DNA from: Poriferisocius sp965208545
GTDB taxonomy: Bacteria > Actinomycetota > Acidimicrobiia > Acidimicrobiales > Bin134
Length of the DNA: 64,000 nucleotides
NCBI GenBank assembly: GCA_965208545.1
Contig: OZ242341.1
Span: forward strand, 930,001-994,000
Direction of reading: 5' to 3'
Shown: positions 8,581 through 15,053 of the stretch, piece by piece
Layout of the letters: each line of letters starts with the position of its first letter
Position numbering within the stretch: position 1 is the first letter of the stretch
Translations under genes and position numbers: made by a program
The notes under the pieces: model-generated
Told to the model about the DNA's origin: nothing
What the model saw: only the letters and a program-made list of their open reading frames with translations
Databases searched by the model: none

Positions 8581-8623
8581 CGACGGCCTTCGGGAGATCT
8601 GCCGAAGCTGAGATGGGTGGCTG
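8581..8623 (+). repeat. 43-bp dispersed repeat, copy B
   Basis: Second copy of the element at 8232-8274. This copy contains a perfect six-base stem, CTTCGG facing CCGAAG, around the loop GAGATCTG. It begins exactly where the toxin homology stops and ends seven bases from the end of the convergent membrane protein gene. Confidence 0.75.
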
Positions 8624-8629
8624 TGGCGC

Positions 8630-9181
8630 TTAGAGAGTTTGGGTGCCGTCGACGCCGAGGGCGATGGCGAGGACGATGGCGATGCCGCCGAGGAGGCGGG
8701 CGGTGACGGAGAGCAGGGGGGTGGGGACGGCTCGGAACCAGAGCAAGGCGGCGGTGACCAATGCGGCCAGCACCACGCCGGCCATGGTGCGGAGGGTGCC
8801 GTCGTGGGCGGCGGTGGCCAGCACCACGGCGACGAGCTGGGGGGTGAACAGCACGGTCAGGGCGATGAGGGCTACTTGGGTCCCGGCCCGGGGCTCGTCG
8901 TGGACGGGGTGGTCGGGCCACACCATCCACCACAGCCCGGCCACGGCGAAGGGCACCGCGGTGGCTAGTCGCCAAGTGCCCGTCGTCACCGACAGGCCGT
9001 CGAGGATGGGATCAGCCAGCGCGGCGATCACCCACAGCGCGCCCACGGCGGCAACCACGGCCAGGGCCACCCGGGGCCGCCACTGATCCCGGTTGGAGGG
9101 CCGCCAGGCCACGCTCAGTGCGCCCGCGGCTGGGTTGGCCGCGGCCAGCACCATCAACATCACCGGTCCGAGTCCGCTCAT
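8630..9181 (-). CDS. Six-segment membrane protein of unknown function
   Basis: A 183-residue, very hydrophobic protein with about six predicted transmembrane segments. An early motif, AAANPAAGALS, resembles the Asn-Pro of small transporter families such as MarC and LysE, but similarity is too slight to name one. Its first five codons are duplicated 68 bases upstream at the start of a 23-codon frame that overlaps this gene by ATGA. Function unknown. Confidence 0.7.
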   Translation of the reverse strand: MSGLGPVMLMVLAAANPAAGALSVAWRPSNRDQWRPRVALAVVAAVGALWVIAALADPILDGLSVTTGTWRLATAVPFAVAGLWWMVWPDHPVHDEPRAGTQVALIALTVLFTPQLVAVVLATAAHDGTLRTMAGVVLAALVTAALLWFRAVPTPLLSVTARLLGGIAIVLAIALGVDGTQTL

Positions 9182-9249
9182 GCCAACTGCCCTTTCGTGT
9201 CGATGGCCTGTTCAATCGAATCGGTTGACGACAATCCGAGTCCGCTCAT
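9178..9249 (-). CDS. Possible 23-aa leader peptide coupled to the membrane protein gene
   Basis: A short frame (MSGLGLSSTDSIEQ...) starting at 9249 whose stop overlaps the ATG of the membrane protein gene as ATGA. Its first 15 bases are identical to the first 15 of that gene, so it may be a partial duplication and not a functional peptide. Confidence 0.25.
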   Translation of the reverse strand: MSGLGLSSTDSIEQAIDTKGQLA

Positions 9250-9262
9250 GGTCGTCTCGCTT

Positions 9263-10447
9263 TCATGGCTTGTTTCCTCCGAGGTTGAAACTGACATCGG
9301 CCATTAACAGGCCGGAGATTGCGTGCTGTTGGTCGTCCACTCTGGTTTGGTCGTCGTAGTACCAAGCGCCGTCGTCGGCCTGGGCTTCGGCCAAGCGGGC
9401 CGCGCCGCACTCCAGCCGATCCCGCAACGGAGCGTCGGCGAGGCGGGGCTCGTTGAGCCAGAGCCACTCCAGGGCGCCCAGCCCCTCCAGAATGGTCCCG
9501 TAGCCGCCGCCGCGGGGCATGGGCAGATGGGAGATCTTGGCCACGCCCTCCCGCTGGGCGTCCCAGCGGATCATCTGCCCGAACCGCCCGGCCAAGCGCT
9601 CGGCGTAGGCCAGATGGTGGTCTTCCAAGCCCCACTCGGCCGTCTCGCCCAAGGTGTAGGCCGCCCACTGATCGGGCCACGGCGGAGGCCAGAGCTCCTC
9701 CAGCTCGTCCCGCTCGGTGGACAGATAGTCCAAGATTGCCCACACCGGGGCATCCCACCCCTCGCCGGGAAATATCTCGTGCAAGAGCGCCAAACCCCAA
9801 GAGGCCTCTCCGGTGGCGAACCGGGACCGCTCCCCGGGCACTGGCGCGCCGGTCTTGGGATCCCAGAAGTTGAGCATCCCGCCGTCAGGCAACTGCTGGC
9901 CCACCAGGAACCGGCCCAGCGCCCGCATCTCGCCGTCATAGCGCTCATCGCCGGTGAGGATGCGCCGATGGGCCAGCGACACCAGCGTGAGCGCGGCCGT
10001 GCCCGTCTTCACTGGACCCCGGGGCGACAGCGCTGGTCCCATACCTCCGTTGTCGGTCTCCACCGCCCGCTCCAGCAGGTAGTTCATGCCCCGGTCGGCG
10101 GCTTCCACCACCTGGTGGTTGCTGCCCTGCTGCACGATGGCCAGCTGGTAGAGCGACATGGTGCCCCCGGCGTGGCGGACCAGGTTGTACCCCGGCTTCG
10201 CCGATTCGATCCGCCGGTCGTACTCGTACAGGTACCGCCCGCTGGGCTCCTGGGTGCGGACGATCCAGTCGGCCCCGGCGTCGATGGCTGGCTGGCCGTC
10301 GCCGGGGTCATACGGCGGGCACACCTCGGGAGCGGCCAGCGTCACCCGCAACAGCGCGGCCATCACCACCCACACCACCGCCCAGGCCATGAGCCGGCGG
10401 GTGGCTCGCCCGGTCCAGAGTCGCCGCAACGACGACAAAGCGCTCAC
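9263..10447 (-). CDS. Membrane-anchored alpha/alpha-toroid protein, HTTM operon partner
   Basis: A 394-residue protein. The GTG at 10447 is chosen because it overlaps the stop of the HTTM gene as GTGA and gives an N-terminal hydrophobic anchor (MAWAVVWVVMAALL). The rest looks like an alpha/alpha toroid of the prenyltransferase or six-hairpin glycosidase kind: repeated helical segments with LPDGGMLNFWD, TGEASWGLALLHEIF and ADDGAWYYDDQTRVDD. No clear terpene-cyclase DxDD or glycosidase catalytic pair is evident. It is the last gene of a tightly overlapping set and probably acts outside the membrane with the HTTM protein. Confidence 0.7.
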   Translation of the reverse strand: MSALSSLRRLWTGRATRRLMAWAVVWVVMAALLRVTLAAPEVCPPYDPGDGQPAIDAGADWIVRTQEPSGRYLYEYDRRIESAKPGYNLVRHAGGTMSLYQLAIVQQGSNHQVVEAADRGMNYLLERAVETDNGGMGPALSPRGPVKTGTAALTLVSLAHRRILTGDERYDGEMRALGRFLVGQQLPDGGMLNFWDPKTGAPVPGERSRFATGEASWGLALLHEIFPGEGWDAPVWAILDYLSTERDELEELWPPPWPDQWAAYTLGETAEWGLEDHHLAYAERLAGRFGQMIRWDAQREGVAKISHLPMPRGGGYGTILEGLGALEWLWLNEPRLADAPLRDRLECGAARLAEAQADDGAWYYDDQTRVDDQQHAISGLLMADVSFNLGGNKP

Positions 10448-11523
10448 GGATACCGCCAGAACCGGGAAAACAGGAAGGTGGCCGGCAGCCGGGTCTTCAC
10501 GAACTGGCGGGCTTCTCGTCCCTCCAGCACCGTGCCGTCGCGATCCACCATGCTCCACGATGCCCCTGGCGCCACGGTGATGTCGAACCGGGCCATCCAG
10601 TCCAGCCACCGCACCCAGCGGCTGGGGGTTACCAGGGTGCGGTCGCGGGTGGAGGGAACCGCCCACAAAGCCAGGGCGCCGATGGCGATCACGCTGAACA
10701 CCTGCACGTGGGCGCTCACCTCGATGCCCACGTGGAAGGCCACCGCCACCCACACCGCGGCCAGCCGGGTGCGGCGGAACCACAGGCCGAAGGCGATAAA
10801 CAGCTCGGTGGCCACCGCCGCTGGCGAAAGCACCCAGTGGAATGCCCGGGCGGTCAGCACCTCCAGCACCGGATCGGCCAGCGTGTCGCCCAGGGCGTCG
10901 CGCACTTCATGCTGGTATCGCACGGTACGGTCGTGCAGCACCCGACCGCCCACCCAGTCGGGGTCGATCAGCTTGGAGAACCCCGAGGCGAAGTAGACGA
11001 CGGCGGCTTCGAACCGCAGCAGCCATAGGGGCCACACCAAGCCCCGGTCGTCAGGCGGCGGGTGGCGAAGGGCGTCCAGCGACAGCGCCCGACCGTTGTC
11101 GCACAGAGCCACCCCGGCCAACAGGATGACCAGAAACGCCCGATTGTGGTGGAAGTGGGTCTGCGACAAGAAGAAGTTGTAGGCCACCACCGCGAAGGCG
11201 GCCCAGGTGGCGGTGCGCGACCACCACCCCACGGTCATCAGCACTGCGGCGGCCACCCCGACCCAGAGCAGCGCCACATACAGCCCGGCTGGCGCGTTGG
11301 GATACCACGACCACCACGGCTGCTGGAAGCGGTCGTGGTAGGTGATTCCGTTGAGTGCGTCGGCCAGAAACGGACGCAAGTGCCAGATCACCGACGGACC
11401 CAGCACAATGCGCAGCACGGCCACGCCCCGCACACTGGTGGGCTGGTCGAATACCTCGTCCTGCCAGCGCTGGCACCTCATCCGCCAGCCGGTGGCCGAC
11501 GCAGCAGAAGCCGTGGCCGTCAT
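10444..11523 (-). CDS. HTTM domain membrane protein (vitamin K gamma-carboxylase-like)
   Basis: A 359-residue integral membrane protein of the HTTM family, distantly related to vitamin K-dependent gamma-carboxylase. Family marks include RIVLGPSVIWHLRPF near the N-terminus, HFHHNRAFLV around residues 123-132, and LRFEAAVVYFASGFSKL, where the second transmembrane pair lies. The bacterial role is unknown. It overlaps both neighbours by four bases, so all three are translationally coupled. The DCC-type thiol oxidoreductases often found near HTTM genes are absent, but a thiol-disulfide nitroreductase gene lies two genes upstream. Confidence 0.85.
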   Translation of the reverse strand: MTATASAASATGWRMRCQRWQDEVFDQPTSVRGVAVLRIVLGPSVIWHLRPFLADALNGITYHDRFQQPWWSWYPNAPAGLYVALLWVGVAAAVLMTVGWWSRTATWAAFAVVAYNFFLSQTHFHHNRAFLVILLAGVALCDNGRALSLDALRHPPPDDRGLVWPLWLLRFEAAVVYFASGFSKLIDPDWVGGRVLHDRTVRYQHEVRDALGDTLADPVLEVLTARAFHWVLSPAAVATELFIAFGLWFRRTRLAAVWVAVAFHVGIEVSAHVQVFSVIAIGALALWAVPSTRDRTLVTPSRWVRWLDWMARFDITVAPGASWSMVDRDGTVLEGREARQFVKTRLPATFLFSRFWRYP

Positions 11524-12014
11524 GGGATTCCCAGCTCCCGCTCATGGCTGCGGACCACCGTGACATAGGGGCCGCGAGCATTGCGGTAGTAAGTGACGGT
11601 GGCCTCCAAGTAGAGGGTTTCGGTATCACCGGGGGTGTTGTCGGCCACCCAGTTCAGGGCGTTGTCCAAGAAGTCCACCACTGCATCCACGCCAGAAAAG
11701 GCGTGGCGCTGATGCCATGGAGACCGCAGAGGCCCCCAGTCGATCAGCTCGTTCCAGTCGTAGCCCTCCCAGCGACCGTTGGGTACCGGTACTCGCTCGC
11801 CGTCGTCCAGAACCCGAACCAGTTCCACTGCATAGGTGCTGGACTCATTGAACGGCTGGAAGGCGAAGTAGTTGTGCGGATCCCGGTAGCCATTGGCCAC
11901 CAGCGCGAGTTGAGCGACCACCACCGCGGCGGCGAACCATCGGGCCCCTCGCCGGCGCCAGAAGGGGCGGGGCTTGGCCGCCGCCTGTGAGACAGCATCA
12001 GCCGCCGTCGCCAT
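11520..12014 (-). CDS. Single-pass membrane protein, HTTM operon member
   Basis: A 164-residue protein with a basic N-terminus (RPFWRRRGARW), one transmembrane segment at about residues 28-44 and an outer domain containing FQPFNESSTYAVELVRVLDDG and a C-terminal ETLYLEATVTYYRNARGP. The ATG lies within the end of the nitroreductase gene, with 17 bases of overlap, and its stop overlaps the HTTM start. No family recognised. The overlaps indicate a membrane complex with HTTM and the toroid protein. Confidence 0.65.
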   Translation of the reverse strand: MATAADAVSQAAAKPRPFWRRRGARWFAAAVVVAQLALVANGYRDPHNYFAFQPFNESSTYAVELVRVLDDGERVPVPNGRWEGYDWNELIDWGPLRSPWHQRHAFSGVDAVVDFLDNALNWVADNTPGDTETLYLEATVTYYRNARGPYVTVVRSHERELGIP

Positions 12015-12639
12015 ACCTCTGCTTGTAGGCCTCCAGGTCGGGGGGCAGGCGGTCGCGTTTGAGCTCGGCGAAGTTGTCGTAGGCGGTCAGCCAGCGCACA
12101 TGGCGCCACAGCTCCACCGCCTCTTCAGTGGTCGCCGCTGGGTTGGAGATCACCGGGCCGAACAGCGCTGGGCCTCGGCCGCCTTCCAAACGAATAGTGG
12201 GCACCCCGAAGCTGCGGGTCTCGTCGCACAAGATGGTGTGCTCGGACTTCAGCGTCTCCCAGGTGCTGTCGTCGGCCAGGGCATCATCCACCAGGCTGGC
12301 GTCGAATCCGGCGTCGACTGCGGCGGCCTTAATGGTGTCAATCTCATTCACCGACTCCACCAGGTCGAACACCCGGTGGCCGATGGCCTGGTAGTAGGCG
12401 CCGATGCCGTCGTTGCCGCCCACCTCGCGCGCCTTGACCGCGGTGCGCAGCGAGGCCACGCCCACTCCCCGGTCGGGGTCGAACTCCTCCATCGGCTTGT
12501 CCCAGTTGACGATGGCCAAAGAGAACAGACCCCAGGTGACGCTCACCTCACCGGCGTCTTCGATCTGACGAACCCAACGGGCTGTCTGCCAACACCACGG
12601 TCAAAGCGGGTCGAAATAAAAGGTGATGGGCTCGCTCAT
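11998..12639 (-). CDS. Mycothiol-dependent nitroreductase-like DsbA-fold protein, probable selenoprotein (UPWC)
   Basis: Read from the ATG at 12639 (AGGGAGAG eight bases upstream) the frame runs 214 codons with one interruption: codon 13, TGA at 12603-12601. It reads MSEPITFYFDPL-TGA-PWCWQTARW, so TGA replaces the first cysteine of the CPWC motif conserved in the Rv2466c family, the nucleophile in those thiol-dependent reductases. All of the rest fits the family, including the C-terminal FAELKRDRLPPD. A hairpin meeting bacterial SECIS rules follows the TGA. Selenocysteine insertion is the best reading. A sequencing error or new nonsense mutation is the alternative; restart at the GTG at 12546 would lose the active site. 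It follows the LLM oxidoreductase gene by 38 bases. Confidence 0.8.
12567..12586 (-). promoter_or_regulatory. Candidate bacterial SECIS hairpin
   Basis: Starting 14 bases after the in-frame TGA, GAC and AGCCC pair with GGGTT and GTC around the three-base loop GUU, with one bulged C and one G-U pair. The loop begins 22 bases after the TGA and its first base is G, which fits the known distance and loop-guanine rules for SelB-binding elements. Confidence 0.55.
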
Positions 12640-12677
12640 CAGGCTCTCTCCCTGTTCCAGTTCATCGGACTCTCAAT

Positions 12678-13700
12678 TTAACCGAGAATGACTTCGGCGA
12701 TTGTGCGCAACTCGTCTGCCGATCGGGCGCCCACGTTGATGCCGGTGATCGGGCTCTCCTCCCAGGCCGCCAGCCGGTCGCGGATCCGCTCCGGCGAACC
12801 CACCAAGGAGATCTCATCGGCGAACTGGTCGGGCACCGCGGCGATGGCCTCTTCCCGCCGTCCCTCAAAGAACAGGTCTTGGATGTGGTAGGCCTCCTCC
12901 TCAAACCCCATCCGGGCCATGAGCTTGGTGTGGTAGTTCTGGCCCTTGGCCCCCATGCCCCCGATGTAGAAGCCCAGCGAGGCCTTGGTGGGGAACAGCG
13001 CTTCGGCCAGCTCTTCGTCGGAGTTGCCGGTGACCTTGATCGTGGTGTGGACGGTGATCTCGAAATCGTCGGAGCGCCCGGCGATCGATTCGGCGTACAC
13101 CTCGGGGCGGAACGGGGAGTAGTACAGCGGCAGCCAGCCGTCGGCGATTTCCACCGTCTGGGCGATGTTCTTGGGACCCTCAGCGCCGATAAAGATGGGG
13201 ATGTCGGCCCGAGGGGGATGGGTCATGATCTTGAGCGGCTTGCCCAGGCCGGTGTCGCCCTCTCCCTTGTAGGGGTGGTTGTAGTAGTCGCCCTCGAAGG
13301 TCAGATAGCCGTCTCGGGCGAACACCCGCCGCAGGATCTCCACATACTCCCGGGTACGGGCCAGGGGGCGGTTGCCGGGTTGGCCGTACCATCCCTCCAC
13401 CACCTGGGGGCCCGACACGCCCAGCCCCAGGATGAGCCGCTGGTTGGACAGGTGGTCGGCGGTGACCGCATGCATGGCCGTTGCGGTGGGGGTGCGGGCG
13501 GCCAGCTGCACGATGCCGGTGCCCAAGCGGATGCGCTCGGTGTGGGCGGCCAGCCAGACCAGGGGCGAAAAGGCGTCGGAGCCCCACGACTCCGCCGTCC
13601 ACACCGAGTCGTAGCCCAGGCGCTCGGCCTCCTGGGTCAGGGGCACGAAGCCCTCCGGCATCCCACGGCTCCAATATCCCCAGACCAGTCCGAGTTTCAT
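12678..13700 (-). CDS. LLM-class F420-dependent oxidoreductase
   Basis: A 340-residue luciferase-like monooxygenase-family protein. Start MKLGLVWGYW at 13700 is preferred over an upstream in-frame start because a TAGGGT hexamer sits seven bases before it. Typical marks are YDSVWTAESWGSDAF, RIRLGTGIVQLAARTPTATAMHA and GLGVSGPQVVEGW. Actinobacterial members of this type use coenzyme F420 in place of FMN. The substrate is unknown. The nitroreductase gene follows closely, so the two redox enzymes are probably co-transcribed. Confidence 0.88.
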   Translation of the reverse strand: MKLGLVWGYWSRGMPEGFVPLTQEAERLGYDSVWTAESWGSDAFSPLVWLAAHTERIRLGTGIVQLAARTPTATAMHAVTADHLSNQRLILGLGVSGPQVVEGWYGQPGNRPLARTREYVEILRRVFARDGYLTFEGDYYNHPYKGEGDTGLGKPLKIMTHPPRADIPIFIGAEGPKNIAQTVEIADGWLPLYYSPFRPEVYAESIAGRSDDFEITVHTTIKVTGNSDEELAEALFPTKASLGFYIGGMGAKGQNYHTKLMARMGFEEEAYHIQDLFFEGRREEAIAAVPDQFADEISLVGSPERIRDRLAAWEESPITGINVGARSADELRTIAEVILG

Positions 13701-13707
13701 GGCGGCG

Positions 13708-13713
13708 ACCCTA
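13708..13713 (-). promoter_or_regulatory. Candidate -10 hexamer (TAGGGT) for the LLM gene
   Basis: TAGGGT lies seven bases before the ATG at 13700 on the minus strand, fitting a leaderless transcript. Confidence 0.4.
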
Positions 13714-13793
13714 TCCCGATCACCTGCTGAGACCGTTGTCGGGATTGGGCGCAAGTGCCCCTATCCGTTTGCCGCTGGCCGTTCCCCGACCGG

Positions 13794-13799
13794 TAACAT
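13794..13799 (+). promoter_or_regulatory. Candidate -10 hexamer (TAACAT) for rpmB
   Basis: TAACAT lies eight bases before the ATG of rpmB. TTGCCG at 13769-13774 could be the -35, with a long 19-base spacer. There is no Shine-Dalgarno sequence, so the message is probably leaderless. Confidence 0.5.
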
Positions 13800-13807
13800 G
13801 GTTCCCT

Positions 13808-14044
13808 ATGTCCAAGGTCTGCCAGGTGACCGGTCGTCGCCCGTCGTTCGGCAATAACGTGTCCCACTCGCACCGCAAGACGCGGCGCCGGTGGAACCCG
13901 AACGTCCACAAACACCGCTTCTGGGTACCGTCGGAGAAGCGGTGGATCACCCTCAATGTGTCGGCCAAGGGCCTCAAGACCATCAACAAGCACGGCATCG
14001 ACAAAGTGGTGGCCCAGATGCGCCAGCGCGGGGAGAAGTTCTGA
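13808..14044 (+). CDS. rpmB: 50S ribosomal protein L28
   Basis: A 78-residue L28 (MSKVCQVTGRRPSFGNN, KTRRRWNPNVHKHRFWVPSEKRW, RQRGEKF). It has only one cysteine near the N-terminus, so it is the zinc-free form. It lies three bases from rpmG, the common L28-L33 pairing. Actinobacteria often hold two sets, a zinc-binding one and a zinc-free one turned on by zinc shortage; I see no clear Zur box, so this may equally be the only set. Confidence 0.97.
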   Translation: MSKVCQVTGRRPSFGNNVSHSHRKTRRRWNPNVHKHRFWVPSEKRWITLNVSAKGLKTINKHGIDKVVAQMRQRGEKF

Positions 14045-14047
14045 GCC

Positions 14048-14209
14048 ATGGCTAGCGACAAACGACCGATCATCAAGCTGAAGTCCACGGCGGGAACCGG
14101 CTACACCTACGTGACCACCAAGAACCGCATCAACGACCGGGAGCGGATCGAGCTCAAGAAGTACGACCCTGTGGCCCGCAAGCACGTCGTGTTCAAGGAG
14201 GAGCGGTAG
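14048..14209 (+). CDS. rpmG: 50S ribosomal protein L33
   Basis: A 53-residue L33 (MASDKRPIIKLKSTAGTGYTY, TTKNRINDRERIELKKYDP, HVVFKEER). It contains no cysteines, so like the adjacent L28 it cannot hold zinc. It starts three bases after rpmB and is co-transcribed with it. Confidence 0.97.
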   Translation: MASDKRPIIKLKSTAGTGYTYVTTKNRINDRERIELKKYDPVARKHVVFKEER

Positions 14210-14253
14210 CCACCACCGTCGACGAGCGCAGGGAGCTCCTAACAGCCGCACTG

Positions 14254-14985
14254 GTGGCCGAAGACCCTGCCCCGCCGCTGTGGCATCTGGTTGACTCCGG
14301 CCTCGCCGACGAGATCGTCCCCGAACTGCCCGCGCTCCGCCTGGAGCAAGACCCGATCCATCGCCACAAAGACGTGCTGGCCCACACCATCGCGGTGGTG
14401 GCCAAGACCCGCGCTGACCTGGTTTTGCGGTTGGCCACGCTGTTCCACGACGTGGGCAAGCCCCGCACCCGCTCCTATGAGCGGGGAACGGTCACCTTCT
14501 ACCACCACGAGGCGGTGGGGGCCCGCATGACCCGCAAGCGCCTCACCGAGCTGGGCTATCCCGAGGAGGTGGTGGACGACGTGAGCGAGCTGGTGCGGCT
14601 GTCGGGCCGATTCAAGGGCTACGCCGATGGCTGGAGCGATGCCGCGGTGCGCCGATACGCCCGAGAAGCCGGTCCCCTGCTGGGCTACCTCAACGAATTG
14701 GTGAGAGCCGACTGCACCACCCGGAACCTCCAAAAGGCCAACGATCTCCAGCACCATGTCGACGATCTCGAGGCCCGGATTGCCCGACTGGCCGAAGAGG
14801 AGCGCCGGGCGGCCGAGCGGCCGTTGATCGACGGCAACGAGGTCATGGAGCGCTATGGCATCGGCCCTGGACCCGAGGTGGGTGCGGCGCTGAAGTTCCT
14901 CTTGGAGCTGAAGCGGTCCGAACCCGACCTGGACCGGCCCGCCACCGAGGCCCGACTCGACGCCTGGTGGGCTGAGAACCGCTAA
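14254..14985 (+). CDS. HD-domain protein like the C-terminal part of CCA-adding enzyme
   Basis: A 243-residue protein matching the HD and helical RNA-binding part of actinobacterial CCA tRNA nucleotidyltransferase: HRHKDVLAHT, LATLFHDVGKPRTRS (the HD pair) and TFYHHEAVGARM, then the body and tail GIGPGPEVGAALKFLLELK. The N-terminal nucleotidyltransferase domain with its GxxR and DxD residues is absent, and there is no room for it before rpmG. It could be a free-standing phosphohydrolase. A GTG start is assumed; GGGAG lies rather far upstream at 14231. Confidence 0.8.
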   Translation: MAEDPAPPLWHLVDSGLADEIVPELPALRLEQDPIHRHKDVLAHTIAVVAKTRADLVLRLATLFHDVGKPRTRSYERGTVTFYHHEAVGARMTRKRLTELGYPEEVVDDVSELVRLSGRFKGYADGWSDAAVRRYAREAGPLLGYLNELVRADCTTRNLQKANDLQHHVDDLEARIARLAEEERRAAERPLIDGNEVMERYGIGPGPEVGAALKFLLELKRSEPDLDRPATEARLDAWWAENR

Positions 14986-15053
14986 ATCCCCTGGTCAAAG
15001 GGTGACACAAAAGTAGGCGGTAACCGGGCTAGCCTCCGATCGGGAGTTGTCAA

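Noticed and set aside
12546..12639. Nitroreductase read as a normal gene starting at the GTG at 12546
   Set aside because: That would remove the first strand and the whole CPWC active site. The upstream in-frame sequence is clearly family-like and has a ribosome-binding site.
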